Part shown: positions 8,965 to 17,600 of the stretch, in pieces | Layout of the letters: every line of letters starts with the position of its first letter | Position numbering within the stretch: the stretch's first letter is position 1 | Assembly: GCF_022802975.1 (NCBI RefSeq) | Contig: NZ_JAFEVZ010000008.1 | Span: 124,001-188,000 of the forward strand | DNA length: 64,000 bases | Source of the DNA: Flavobacterium pectinovorum | GTDB lineage: Bacteria; Bacteroidota; Bacteroidia; Flavobacteriales; Flavobacteriaceae | Direction of reading: 5' to 3' | Made by a program: the position numbers and the translations under genes | The notes under the pieces: model-generated | What the model saw: the letters and a program-made list of their open reading frames with translations, nothing else | Told to the model about the DNA's origin: nothing | The model's database searches: none

Positions 8965-9339
8965 ATGAAAAATATTTTACTCATTTTAGTTCTGTTTTTT
9001 AGTATTTCTAATTACGGTCAATACAACTCCGTTGATACCACTTCTAAAAAAGAAACAAGGGCATATTATTTAAAAAATATTTTGCCGGTAAAAGACGATT
9101 CCTTTTTTGATCAGACGTTAATTCGTTCAAATCCAATAAAAAAATGCGTAAACATTAAAAATGCTGTTTTAGATAAAATGACTATTTATGATACTCTTGG
9201 ACGATTACAAAAATCATTGGTATTTTTAAATAATACCGAATATCATACCATTGATTTATCTGAACTGTCTAAAGGAGTTTATTTTGTCGTTTTAGAAAAT
9301 AAAAAGAAAACAGCCAAACGAAAAATCATCATCAATTAG
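8965..9339 (+). CDS. Small secreted protein with T9SS sorting domain
   Basis: A 124-residue exported protein. The start is taken at the ATG preceding KNILLILVLFFSI; the frame is open further upstream, but this Met begins a normal signal peptide (another Met lies 12 bp earlier). After cleavage near NYGQ, only ~30 residues precede a type A C-terminal sorting domain: NPIKK, then LDKMTIYDTLGRLQKS, then the IDLSELSKGVYFVVL signature and a Lys-rich end (TAKRKIIIN). Such domains direct proteins through the type IX secretion system and are then removed. Here the domain makes up most of the mature protein, so the cargo is tiny or the gene is a remnant. Confidence 0.7.
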   Translation: MKNILLILVLFFSISNYGQYNSVDTTSKKETRAYYLKNILPVKDDSFFDQTLIRSNPIKKCVNIKNAVLDKMTIYDTLGRLQKSLVFLNNTEYHTIDLSELSKGVYFVVLENKKKTAKRKIIIN

Positions 9340-9384
9340 AACTGGTAAAAAAATAGTCTCATCCTTTTCGAATTGAATCATTCC

Positions 9385-9939
9385 ATGAAAAAATACAAGC
9401 TGTATAAAAAGGTAAAACCGGTTTATTGTAATTTAGAACAATTGCTGGCTAATATTGTTTTGCCGTTGGTAATAGCATCTTATATTTCTTATCCAATATT
9501 GTATTTTTTTAGTACTAAAAGTGCAATAATTTTTAATTTTTTTCTGGCTTTCATTGCAATTTTATTTCACAAAAGCTTAAAAAAATATCTTTTTGTTTTA
9601 AATAATAATGATTTAGGATTTAGAACTATTTTTTATTCTTTTGCTTCTTTTCTAATCGTATTTATTGTTTTATCAATTACTGATTTTGGATTTTATTTAT
9701 TGGTAGTGTACCAAAAAGAGAATCAATTCAATGTTTCTCATTTTTATTTATGGATTATAATTTTATTTGGATTGCCGCTACTGTATTATATTTTAAAATT
9801 GGGGCAATATTATTTTGTAAAAAAGTATCAGGATTATGATTTTATAAACATAGTTTTGGCAGTCAATCATGATTTGGATCTTTTTTTTTTCGATAAACAA
9901 TATTCAGTTTGTAAATACTGGAAACAGAAAATCTTCTGA
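9385..9939 (+). CDS. Multipass membrane protein, N-terminal part of possible split gene
   Basis: I do not recognise this family. The start is set at the ATG before KKYKLYKKVKPVY; a TTG 12 bp upstream is less likely. About four hydrophobic segments are visible (around residues 25-45, 48-65, 78-105 and 118-140), giving a small inner-membrane protein of 184 residues. The frame runs into a T10 tract at 9881-9890 and stops 49 bp later in a poor-looking tail (DKQYSVCKYWKQKIF). Removing one T would fuse it to the overlapping downstream frame into one 313-residue protein. It may therefore be one gene split by a homopolymer frameshift, or a phase-variable gene. Confidence 0.55.
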   Translation: MKKYKLYKKVKPVYCNLEQLLANIVLPLVIASYISYPILYFFSTKSAIIFNFFLAFIAILFHKSLKKYLFVLNNNDLGFRTIFYSFASFLIVFIVLSITDFGFYLLVVYQKENQFNVSHFYLWIIILFGLPLLYYILKLGQYYFVKKYQDYDFINIVLAVNHDLDLFFFDKQYSVCKYWKQKIF

Positions 9940-10327
9940 CATAAAAATCACGAATAACATTCGTTCGTATTCTCAAAAAGATTTTATGACAATGAAAACA
10001 AAATCAAGGCATTATTATGTAAATAAAGAAGGTTTTAGAGAGGTAGTTCAAATTCCTTTTAATGCAAATACTGTTTTGCTATCTTGGTTTTCATATTTTG
10101 AGAATAAACATTATGCAATAGAAATTCCTTTTCCATTTGAGAAATTTATAGAGGTACAGAAAAAATATTCGACAAATAAAATTAAAGTATTTAGAGGAAG
10201 GAAAACAAAACCGTTGTATCTGCATCTTTATTTAAACGGAGGCGTTAAATTTTTTTATCAAGATATGATATTAATAGATTACTCTGAAAACAAAGAAAGT
10301 GCTGTTGTAATTAGATTGTCTTTATAG
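9869..10327 (+). CDS. Cytoplasmic-domain-like ORF, C-terminal part of possible split gene
   Basis: This frame opens inside the end of the previous membrane gene, in the +1 frame relative to it. Its first ~20 codons coincide with the T10 tract and its Phe-rich translation. From about residue 25 it reads as a normal soluble protein (SDIKITNNIRSYSQKDF, then KTKSRHYYVNKEGFREVV and IEIPFPFEKFIEVQKKY). An independent start at the ATG at 9986 would give 113 residues. The alternative is that it is the C-terminal soluble domain of the upstream membrane protein. No family was recognised. Confidence 0.5.
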   Translation: MIWIFFFSINNIQFVNTGNRKSSDIKITNNIRSYSQKDFMTMKTKSRHYYVNKEGFREVVQIPFNANTVLLSWFSYFENKHYAIEIPFPFEKFIEVQKKYSTNKIKVFRGRKTKPLYLHLYLNGGVKFFYQDMILIDYSENKESAVVIRLSL

Positions 10328-10826
10328 GTGAATTTCAGGGTAATTATAAAATTGAAACTTTAAAATCATTATTTATAATGATTGCGTCTAAAAAACTCAA
10401 GATTAGATTTGTATTATAAAATTTGCTAGTAACTAATAAAAGAAAAACGTACAATTATTCATTTGACTAATACAGAAAATAATGATGAAGTTATAATGGA
10501 GTTGAGAAACCATACTTTATATTTGAAAAACCAGCTTGTTTAGGTGTCTTTTAACTCACATACAGATTTGTAAATGAAACGTTAAGTGTACTTGAGGCTA
10601 ATGTAATTTTGCTATTTGAATTACTTTTTACATTTAGATAAAAAAATGTATTTAAAAGGTAGGGTATTGTTTTTTAAAACTGTTAAAGTATTAGCGAATT
10701 TTTATTTATATGTTAATTTAAGTGTTATATAATTGCATTTATAAGTTAAAAAGAATAAAACTAACAGGGCTTTTGTAAAATCACCATTTGGTATAATTAT
10801 GATTGCTAAAGAAAAACCAAAACAAT
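10328..10826. other. Intergenic region without clear gene
   Basis: About 500 bp of AT-rich sequence. It holds a 20-bp palindrome AATCATTAT-TT-ATAATGATT (10364-10383) without a T-run, and a short open stretch near 10460-10540 with no start or known match. It may be a degraded gene. No convincing -7 octamer was found before the next gene. Confidence 0.5.
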
Positions 10827-11840
10827 ATGAAAAAAATTAAACACATTTTATTTACACTAGCCATTATTTTTAGTAGCTGCTCTAGTGATGAAGGACAAAC
10901 CAGCGAAAATGAAGTTATTGCAAAAGATGTTTATATCAGCGGATATGGAAGTAATAACGACAATTATGTTCCCAAATACTGGAAAAATGGCGTAGCAAAA
11001 GCTCTCACTGATGGTACAGCAACAGCTATAACAGTAGCAGGAAATGATGTGTATGTGGCAGGATATCAAAATGGGAACAAAGGTAATTTCGTTGCAAAAT
11101 ACTGGAAAAACGGCATAGATGTAGTACTAACAAATGGTGAAAATACTGCTCAGGCTAATGCTATAACTGTAGAAGGCAATGATGTGTATGTAGCAGGATA
11201 TGAAAAAAATGGCGGAGTTAATGTGGCCAAATACTGGAAAAATGGTAAAGCTGTATCTCTTACTGATGGAACAAAAATTGCTGATACCAAGGCTATTGAT
11301 GTAGTAGGGAATGATGTGTATGTTGCAGGATATGAGGGTAATGAGATTTATACAAGAATCGCCAAATACTGGAAAAATGGAAAGTCTGTACTACTTACTG
11401 ATGCCACAAAAGACGCTGAGGCTAACTCCATTGCTGTAGTTGGGAATGATATTTATGTTGCAGGATACGAACATACTTTTGCTAAATACTGGAAAAATGG
11501 AGTAGCCATAAATCTTACCGACGGAAAAAGGATTGCTAAAGCCAATACAGTAACTGTAGTTGGATCTAATATATATGTAGCAGGATATGAAGAAAATGAC
11601 CAGGGTATAACTGTTGCTAAATATTGGAAAAACGGAGTAGCTATACCACTTACTGATGGTACAAGGCATGCAATGGCAAGTGCAATGGCAGTGATGGGTA
11701 ATGATGTATATGTTGCAGGATATGAAAGAAATAATCAAGATGTTACTATTTCCAAATACTGGAAAAATGGTGTTTCTACAGTTATTGAAAATGAAAAAAA
11801 ATATTCTGAAGCAACAGGGATATTTATCACGACAGAATAA
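10827..11840 (+). CDS. Lipoprotein with seven KYWKNG repeats (likely beta-propeller)
   Basis: A predicted 337-residue lipoprotein. The start is the ATG of KKIKHILFTLA; the TTG 24 bp upstream is rejected because the signal peptide begins at this Met. The lipobox is FSSC. The mature part consists of seven copies of a ~42-48-residue unit with consensus AKYWKNG...LTDGT...A.AI.V.GNDVYVAGYE. Seven WD-like units of this size fit a seven-bladed beta-propeller. The repeats are alike even at DNA level (AAATACTGGAAAAATGG recurs), suggesting recent expansion or gene conversion. The function is unknown; surface display is likely. Confidence 0.75.
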   Translation: MKKIKHILFTLAIIFSSCSSDEGQTSENEVIAKDVYISGYGSNNDNYVPKYWKNGVAKALTDGTATAITVAGNDVYVAGYQNGNKGNFVAKYWKNGIDVVLTNGENTAQANAITVEGNDVYVAGYEKNGGVNVAKYWKNGKAVSLTDGTKIADTKAIDVVGNDVYVAGYEGNEIYTRIAKYWKNGKSVLLTDATKDAEANSIAVVGNDIYVAGYEHTFAKYWKNGVAINLTDGKRIAKANTVTVVGSNIYVAGYEENDQGITVAKYWKNGVAIPLTDGTRHAMASAMAVMGNDVYVAGYERNNQDVTISKYWKNGVSTVIENEKKYSEATGIFITTE

Positions 11841-11965
11841 TGCAGTATATATAAATTGAATTTAGGTCTTTTCGAGCCGATGATATTATCATCAAATATT
11901 TTCGACACAGACAAAATCTCAAGTTTAAATGATTAATCCTGATTATGGTAATAATTTTCAGGATT

Positions 11966-12607
11966 TTAATCAACCAATCCATTTTCTACAGCATATTTTA
12001 CCAGTCCGGCTGTATTTTTAGCATTTAGTTTTGATAATAAATTACGACGATGTGTGTTAACTGTATTAAAACTGATAAATGTTTTTTCAGCTATTTCAGC
12101 TGTGTTGTATTCCTGAGCGATTAATACCAGGATTTCTTTTTCACGGGAGCTTAATTCGGTTATGTTAGAGATTTGCTTTTCTATTTTCTGGCTGTTATTC
12201 AGATGTTGTTCTTCAACTTCTTTAGAAAAATAGTTTTTACCACCGGCGACGCTATAAATTGCTTCTAATAATTCTGCTTTTTCAGCGTTTTTCAGTAAAT
12301 AACCATTAACACCTATTCTGATTAATCTCGAAATTATTTTAGCATTACTATGCGTACTAACAATTATAATTTTTATAAAAGGATATTCTTTTTTTAATAA
12401 CTTGCTTAGTTCAATTCCATCCATTTCAGGCATACTGATATCCAGAAGTACTATATCTGCTTTTTGAATTTTCAAGATATTCAAAACTTCAATACCGTTT
12501 ACAGCCTTTCCAATTATTTTTATTCCGGATTCATGTTCAATCAATGAAACAATTCCTTGTAGAAACATCGTATGGTCATCGGCTATAATTAGTTTTAATT
12601 TTTCCAT
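11966..12607 (-). CDS. LuxR/NarL-type response regulator
   Basis: A 213-residue two-component regulator. The N-terminal receiver domain has the acidic pair D10-D11, phosphoacceptor D56 (VLLDISMPEMDG), a Thr/Ser near residue 85 (IVSTHS) and the conserved Lys near residue 106. The C-terminal LuxR-type helix-turn-helix reads LSSREKEILVLIA, then TAEIAEKTFISFNTVNTHRRNLLSKL. It lies 28 bp downstream of a HisKA_3 sensor kinase on the same strand, so the two form a phosphorelay pair. Targets cannot be inferred. A weak inverted repeat (AATCCTGA / TCAGGATT, 11935-11965) overlapping the stop region might end transcription. Confidence 0.92.
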   Translation of the reverse strand: MEKLKLIIADDHTMFLQGIVSLIEHESGIKIIGKAVNGIEVLNILKIQKADIVLLDISMPEMDGIELSKLLKKEYPFIKIIIVSTHSNAKIISRLIRIGVNGYLLKNAEKAELLEAIYSVAGGKNYFSKEVEEQHLNNSQKIEKQISNITELSSREKEILVLIAQEYNTAEIAEKTFISFNTVNTHRRNLLSKLNAKNTAGLVKYAVENGLVD

Positions 12608-12635
12608 TAATCAATAATTTTGGGTTAGAATTTGG

Positions 12636-14822
12636 TCAGATTATCAAGTTGTTTTTTACGTTAATTTCGTTTGTTATTTTATTTTCAGTATTAGAAAATG
12701 GTAAAACAGGAATTTCAATATTGGCAATTGTGCCTCTTTTAAGTTTAGAATCCATTATAAAAGAGCCATTTAATTTAGCTATTCGGTTTTCTAAGTTGAT
12801 AAAACCAATTCCGGGTTTGTAATTTTCGGGATTAAATCCAATGCCATTATCTTCAAATAAAATATTCAGAACATCATCGATAAGGTTAAGCTGTAAGTCA
12901 ATTTTTGAAGCTTTGGCATGTTTAATTGTATTGGTCAAAAGTTCCTGTATTATTTTAAAAATCTCAATCTGGATTTCTTCATGTAAAGCATCAATTTCTT
13001 TTTTCGGATATACACTAAAGTCAGTTTTAATAGTACTGGCTTCTCCGATATTATTGAAGTAGGATCCTAAAACTTCACAAAATTTATGGTGTGTAAATTT
13101 CTTCGGAATCAATGTATGGGATAAGTTTCTAACCTGATCATAAGTTTCATCCAGGAGGGTAGTAAGGTTTTTAATTTTTGGAGAATTTGAAATTATTAAA
13201 TGATTCAATTGAAGTTTTATGGCGGCCAAATTTCCGCCAATACTGTCGTGTAATTCCTGAGAAATTCGCTGTCTTTCTTTATCCTGACCGCTAATAGATG
13301 CTTTTATTAATTTTAACTCCTGGTCTTTTAAAAGATTATTTATGTTTTGGGTGCTTATTTCGGCCTGTTGGATATTTAGTAAACGCTGTGTTTTAAGTCG
13401 TTTGTAATATTGAAGCAATAATCCGATAATTGGAATCAAAACAATCAGAAAACCAAAAATGGTCAATAATTTGGTTTCTTTTTCCTGCTTTATTTGTAGA
13501 GATTTCAGTTGTTGATCCTTTTTTAGCAAAGATATTTCGCTTAATTTTTTTTGGGAGGAGTTTTGAAAAAACAGTATAGTGTTTTCGGTTATCTTTTGAG
13601 AAATCTCTTCCTGAAGATGCATATTCTCAATAGCTTCTTCCTGTTTTTCAAGCTTTAATTTTTTTGTAGTATTGTCAAATTGTAAAAACCTGATTTCTTT
13701 TTCTCTCTGAGCTGTTTTGTATTTGATTTCCAGTTCGTTGATTTCTCTTGTTTTCTGGATTTTATTTACAGAATCTTTCACTCTGGTAGATTTGGTCAGG
13801 TAATTAAAAGCGTTTTTATAATCTTCTTGTAAAACTGCAATTTTCTTGAGTTCATCATAAAAGTAAACCTGATTGTCTAAATAACCATAATCTATCGCTT
13901 TTTGAAGCGCATCAGAAAAAATTTGTTTTGCTTCGTTATATTTTTTTAAATCGTTATAAGCATCACCAATATTGCCTTGAGCTACTAAAGCTATTTGGTT
14001 TAATTCATTTTTATCAGCAATAAAAACAACTTCATTATACATATTTATAGCGTCGGTTATTTTTTGCTGCAATTGGTAATTCATACCAATGCTCAGTGCA
14101 ATTACAGCTCTTGCCTGCTGATTATTTGTTTTTTCGCTTAGTTGTTTTCCCTGATTATAATAATAATTACTTTTTTCATAATCTTTTGAATCTGAATAAA
14201 TATCACCCAGATTAATATAACTTCCTAAGCGTATCTCATCATCTTTTTTATATTCTAAGCATTCTTTATATGATTTTAATGCATTAGTGTTATCTCCTAA
14301 AGCCTTATACACACTTGCTAATCCATGCAAGTGTGTATAATATAAATTGATTTCTTTGTGTTTTTGAGAAATTTCAAGACCTTTTAAGTGCCATTTTTTG
14401 CTTGCCTCAAACAGTCCTTTCTTTTTGTAATTTAAACCCATCAGGTTATATCCTAAACAAAAAAGCCTGTTCTTTAGAGAGTCATTAGCTATTTTTGAAT
14501 TGTATTTTAAGGCTTGATTTGTATAATAGATTGATGAATCTAATAAGGCTCTTTTATTGTAGTAATAGGCTTGTAATAGAGTCAGACTGGCTATATTGGA
14601 AGGATATTTTGCTTTTTTTAAATAATTTTTCGTATTCTTTAGCGCTTTTTTTTCTTCACCACTATTATATAAGTTATAGAAAGAGGTAACTGTTTTTTTT
14701 TCTTCAGCTTCTGCAGATTTTTTAACAACAGATAATGTTTTTTTATTATTTCCGTCAATTTGTGCAAACAAAGAGATTGATAGCATTAAAAATATAGAAA
14801 GAAATTTAAAATTAGTTACCAT
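12636..14822 (-). CDS. TPR-repeat sensor histidine kinase (HisKA_3/DesK type)
   Basis: A 728-residue sensor kinase. A signal peptide (ends LFAQ) is followed by a periplasmic array of about six to seven tetratricopeptide repeats (residues ~40-340; e.g. LGDNTNALKSYKECLEYK). Then come a coiled coil (~345-440), one transmembrane helix (LLTIFGFLIVLIPIIGLLL, ~450-470) and a cytoplasmic kinase. The phosphorylated His is H525 in ERQRISQELHDSIGG, the HisKA_3 dimerisation motif. The HATPase domain shows the N box (ELLTNTIKHA) and G box (DNGIGF, PGIGFINLENRI). It pairs with the LuxR-type regulator 28 bp downstream. The signal sensed by the TPR domain is unknown. Confidence 0.92.
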   Translation of the reverse strand: MVTNFKFLSIFLMLSISLFAQIDGNNKKTLSVVKKSAEAEEKKTVTSFYNLYNSGEEKKALKNTKNYLKKAKYPSNIASLTLLQAYYYNKRALLDSSIYYTNQALKYNSKIANDSLKNRLFCLGYNLMGLNYKKKGLFEASKKWHLKGLEISQKHKEINLYYTHLHGLASVYKALGDNTNALKSYKECLEYKKDDEIRLGSYINLGDIYSDSKDYEKSNYYYNQGKQLSEKTNNQQARAVIALSIGMNYQLQQKITDAINMYNEVVFIADKNELNQIALVAQGNIGDAYNDLKKYNEAKQIFSDALQKAIDYGYLDNQVYFYDELKKIAVLQEDYKNAFNYLTKSTRVKDSVNKIQKTREINELEIKYKTAQREKEIRFLQFDNTTKKLKLEKQEEAIENMHLQEEISQKITENTILFFQNSSQKKLSEISLLKKDQQLKSLQIKQEKETKLLTIFGFLIVLIPIIGLLLQYYKRLKTQRLLNIQQAEISTQNINNLLKDQELKLIKASISGQDKERQRISQELHDSIGGNLAAIKLQLNHLIISNSPKIKNLTTLLDETYDQVRNLSHTLIPKKFTHHKFCEVLGSYFNNIGEASTIKTDFSVYPKKEIDALHEEIQIEIFKIIQELLTNTIKHAKASKIDLQLNLIDDVLNILFEDNGIGFNPENYKPGIGFINLENRIAKLNGSFIMDSKLKRGTIANIEIPVLPFSNTENKITNEINVKNNLII

Positions 14823-14984
14823 GTGGTTAAATTACATAAAAGAGGATTATGGTGTTGTAAATCTGTGAATTATGAATTGTTTCGTGTCTTTTTTAGAGAA
14901 GTTAAATTTAACATAAATTGATTTAATTTGTTCTTTTTATCTAAAAAAAAGCAACAAATTAGTTAAATAATTTAGACGTTTTAT

Positions 14985-15018
14985 TTGATCAAAAAAAGTT
15001 AAAATTATACTAATTTCG
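14985..15018 (+). promoter_or_regulatory. Possible promoter of M48 protease gene
   Basis: A TTG at 14985-14987 is followed 23 bp later by TAATTTCG, a one-base variant of the TAnnTTTG -7 element. The likely transcription start would be ~60 nt before the ATG. Confidence 0.35.
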
Positions 15019-15085
15019 CATTAAATTGTATAAGAGAAAGAAAACAGAAATTATCTAATTTTACAACAATCAAAAACATAAAATC

Positions 15086-15901
15086 ATGAAAAAAAATATA
15101 TTTATATCCACTTTTGCTGTACTTATAATTTATTCTTGTGCTACAAACCCTATTACGGGGAAAAAAAATCTGAATTTTGTTTCTAACAGCGAATTATTTC
15201 CATCGTCTTTTCAGCAATATAACACTTTTCTAAAAGAAAATAAAGTAATATCAGGGACTGCTGATGCTAAAAAAGTTGAAGTTGTAGGGGCCAGAATTAA
15301 AGCTGCAGCCGAAAAGTATTTAACCTATTTAGGGCAAACACAATATCTTAATGATTACCGTTGGGAGTATAAATTGGTAGATAATAAAGAAGTAAATGCC
15401 TGGTGTTTACCTGGAGGAAAAATCGTTGTTTATTCAGGTATTTTGCCTATTACACAAAATGAATCAGGGTTGGCTACCGTTATGGGACATGAAGTTTCGC
15501 ATGCTTTGGCAAATCACGGCGCTCAGAGAATGAGTGCGGCACAATTACAGCAAATTGGAGCAGTTGGAGTGGCTGTAGCTACAGGAAATCAAAGTGCAGA
15601 AAATCAGGCGATGTGGCAGAAATATTATGGGCTAGGCTCTGAAGTAGGAGTGATGCTCCCTTTTAGCAGAAGCAACGAAAGTGAAGCTGATAAAATAGGA
15701 CTAACTCTTATGGCAATAGCCGGTTATAACCCCGATGACTCTATTGCATTTTGGACCAGAATGTCTGCAAAATCAGGAGGTTCCGGAACTCCGGAGTTTT
15801 TAAGTACACACCCGTCTGATGCGACGAGAATCGCTAATTTAAAATCGTTAATTCCTCAGGCAAAAGAAACGGCTGCAAAAGTTGGAATAATTAGGATTTA
15901 A
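15086..15901 (+). CDS. M48 family zinc metalloprotease, lipoprotein
   Basis: A 271-residue periplasmic or outer-membrane-anchored peptidase. The lipobox YSC gives a lipidated Cys at residue 18, followed by ATNPITGKKNLNFVS, the standard N-terminus of bacterial M48 lipoproteins (LoiP/BepA-like). The zinc site is H135-E-V-S-H139 with E198 in the ESEAD motif as third ligand. The family typically acts in envelope protein quality control. No TPR extension is present, so it is closer to LoiP than to BepA. It is probably monocistronic, since the next gene is on the other strand. Confidence 0.9.
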   Translation: MKKNIFISTFAVLIIYSCATNPITGKKNLNFVSNSELFPSSFQQYNTFLKENKVISGTADAKKVEVVGARIKAAAEKYLTYLGQTQYLNDYRWEYKLVDNKEVNAWCLPGGKIVVYSGILPITQNESGLATVMGHEVSHALANHGAQRMSAAQLQQIGAVGVAVATGNQSAENQAMWQKYYGLGSEVGVMLPFSRSNESEADKIGLTLMAIAGYNPDDSIAFWTRMSAKSGGSGTPEFLSTHPSDATRIANLKSLIPQAKETAAKVGIIRI

Positions 15902-15908
15902 ACAGGCT

Positions 15909-16535
15909 CTAAAAGATGAATTCTTCATTCGTTAAATTAAAAACTGGAAATTTGAAACTTTCAATTAATGTTTTATTTTGGATGTAGTTTTCGAAAGTTA
16001 GGTTTTTGTCAAATGAAAAGACAAACTTATTAGGTTTGTCACTTGGTAATTTGTGTAAATATTTCAGTAATTCAGATTGATCTACTGAAATTCCATTCAC
16101 AAGAATTAGATTGTTTTTTGTGAAATGTATTTTTACGCCAAATTTTGGTTTTTCTAACTTATAAAACACTTTAGTGAAAGGTAAAAAGGCTAAGTTCTTC
16201 TTAACAGAATCTGCATAAGAATAATAATTTTCAGCTTTTTCGTTTTTGTGTGCACTGTCTCCACGTTTCTTTTCCTGCAGTTTTATAACTTCTGGAATGA
16301 CTAATTTTAAAGACAAACGTTTATCAATGTTGAAAATCCAATTGGTAGAAATAATACTGTTTTTTCGGTTTACTTCTGCTAAAGTATCTTTTCCTTCAAT
16401 TTTAAAGAAAATATAAATTGGTGAATGGTCCTGTACCTCTTTTACGATTGAAACATTAGATTTTGGTAATAAAACGTCTTTTTTTTCCTGACATGAAAAA
16501 AGAAGAAAAGTAAAAAATATAATAACGTATTTCAT
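15909..16535 (-). CDS. Putative lipoprotein, unknown function
   Basis: A 208-residue protein with a signal peptide and lipobox (FLLFSC, Cys at residue 15). I recognise no domain. The first half reads as a beta-rich domain (YIFFKIEGKDTLAEVNRKNS) and the C-terminal part contains a short alpha/beta unit (GVKIHFTKNNLILVNGISVD). It lies 5 bp after folP on the same strand and is very likely co-transcribed, yet nothing ties it to folate synthesis. Confidence 0.6.
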   Translation of the reverse strand: MKYVIIFFTFLLFSCQEKKDVLLPKSNVSIVKEVQDHSPIYIFFKIEGKDTLAEVNRKNSIISTNWIFNIDKRLSLKLVIPEVIKLQEKKRGDSAHKNEKAENYYSYADSVKKNLAFLPFTKVFYKLEKPKFGVKIHFTKNNLILVNGISVDQSELLKYLHKLPSDKPNKFVFSFDKNLTFENYIQNKTLIESFKFPVFNLTNEEFIF

Positions 16536-16540
16536 AAAGA

Positions 16541-17362
16541 TTAATTCATTTTATTAAACAAAGTCACACACTCCACAGCTTCTTTTACATCGTGAACACG
16601 AAGGATTTTTGCGCTTTTTGTTAAAGCAATTGTATTCAGAAAAGTTGTTCCGTTTAAAGCTTTCTGCGGTGTAATATCAAGCGTTTTATAAATCATTGAT
16701 TTTCTCGAAACTCCGGCTAAAACAGGTAATTCCAGCAAATTAAAAAGTTCCATTTTTTGAAGAACTTCATAATTCTGATCCGTTGTTTTGGCAAAACCAA
16801 ACCCTGGATCCAAAATCAAATCATTAATGCCTAAACTTCTGGCTTTTTTTACTTTTTCAGAAAAATACAAAAGTATTTCTTTTGCAATATCATCATATTG
16901 CGTCAGGCTTTGCATTGTCTGTGGATTTCCACGCATGTGCATCATAATATACGGAACGTTGTAATGCGCAATAACATCAAACATTTTTTCATCTAATTCT
17001 CCCGCTGCAATATCATTTATAATTGCAGCGCCGCTTTCGATACTTGCTTTGGCGACTTCAGCTCTAAAAGTATCAATTGATAATAAGGTATCAGGAAAAT
17101 GCTTTAAAATCAATTCAATTGCAGGTATTATTCGTTCAATTTCTTCTTTTTCAGATACAAATTCAGCGCTTGGCTTACTGGAATAAGCACCAATATCAAT
17201 AAATGTGGCACCATCAGCCAGCATTTTAGAAACTTGCAAAATGATTTCATCTTCATTTTTATATTTTCCTCCATCAAAAAAAGAATTGGGCGTAATATTT
17301 AAAATCCCCATCACTTTAGGAATCGATAAATCTATAAGTTGGCCTTTGCAATTGATTGTCAT
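16541..17362 (-). CDS. folP: Dihydropteroate synthase
   Basis: A 273-residue cytosolic enzyme joining p-aminobenzoate to hydroxymethyl-dihydropterin diphosphate in folate synthesis; it is the sulfonamide target. Motifs: MGILNITPNSFFDGG (pterin/diphosphate loop), DIGAYSSKPSA, SIDTFRAEVA, INDIAAG, MMHMRGNPQTMQ, LDPGFGFAKT and VLAGVSRKSMI. The start is the ATG giving MTINCKGQLIDL; a longer frame from a TTG 24 bp upstream runs into repeat DNA and is rejected. The length is normal. It heads a two-gene unit with the downstream lipoprotein gene. Confidence 0.95.
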   Translation of the reverse strand: MTINCKGQLIDLSIPKVMGILNITPNSFFDGGKYKNEDEIILQVSKMLADGATFIDIGAYSSKPSAEFVSEKEEIERIIPAIELILKHFPDTLLSIDTFRAEVAKASIESGAAIINDIAAGELDEKMFDVIAHYNVPYIMMHMRGNPQTMQSLTQYDDIAKEILLYFSEKVKKARSLGINDLILDPGFGFAKTTDQNYEVLQKMELFNLLELPVLAGVSRKSMIYKTLDITPQKALNGTTFLNTIALTKSAKILRVHDVKEAVECVTLFNKMN

Positions 17363-17379
17363 TGTTTGTTTTGTTACAG

Positions 17380-17549
17380 GTTTCAAGTTTTAGGTTTCAG
17401 GTTTCAAGTTTCAGGTTTCAGGTTGATGATATTGCGCAAGTTCTAGAACTTGAAATCTGAAACCAGAAACTTTTTATTTTTCCAAATTATCAGTATTAAC
17501 ATTTTGTTTAGAAAAAACCTGAACAAAGAAAACCCGAAACTTGAAACTC
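17380..17549. repeat. TTTCAAGTTTCAGG intergenic repeat cluster
   Basis: Between divergent genes, the words TTTCAAGTTT, TTTCAGG and their complements (ACTTGAAA, TCTGAAACC, CGAAACTTGAAAC) occur in both orientations and can form long imperfect hairpins. The same vocabulary builds the two 63-bp units at 50383-50516 and a single half element near 41205. There is no coding potential; a short frame on the minus strand here is repeat-derived. Confidence 0.65.
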
Positions 17550-17571
17550 TTTAATATTATCCTTATTTTTG
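17541..17571 (+). promoter_or_regulatory. Promoter of DUF1599 gene
   Basis: TTG (17541-17543), a 20-bp spacer, then TATTTTTG (17564-17571) fit the Bacteroidota TTG/TAnnTTTG promoter. The predicted transcription start leaves a leader of about 25 nt before the ATG at 17601. The TTG lies within the end of the repeat cluster. Confidence 0.6.
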
Positions 17572-17600
17572 AAGAAATTTTAGCAAATATACAGCAATAA

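Noticed and set aside
10450..10545. Short open stretch that might be a gene remnant
   Set aside because: No start codon, no recognisable motif and an early stop; mentioned only within the intergenic entry.
11391..11738. Long antisense frame in the KYWKNG repeat gene
   Set aside because: It is Cys/Ile/Ser-rich translation of the opposite strand of a repeat; the plus strand has a signal peptide and clear units.
11931..11971. Inverted repeat after the LuxR-type regulator as terminator
   Set aside because: The 8-bp stem lacks a U-run on the minus strand and overlaps the stop codon; kept only as a remark.
17393..17600. Possible small protein in the repeat cluster upstream of the DUF1599 gene
   Set aside because: Its codons come from TTTCAAG/CTGAAAC repeats and it covers the DUF1599 promoter.
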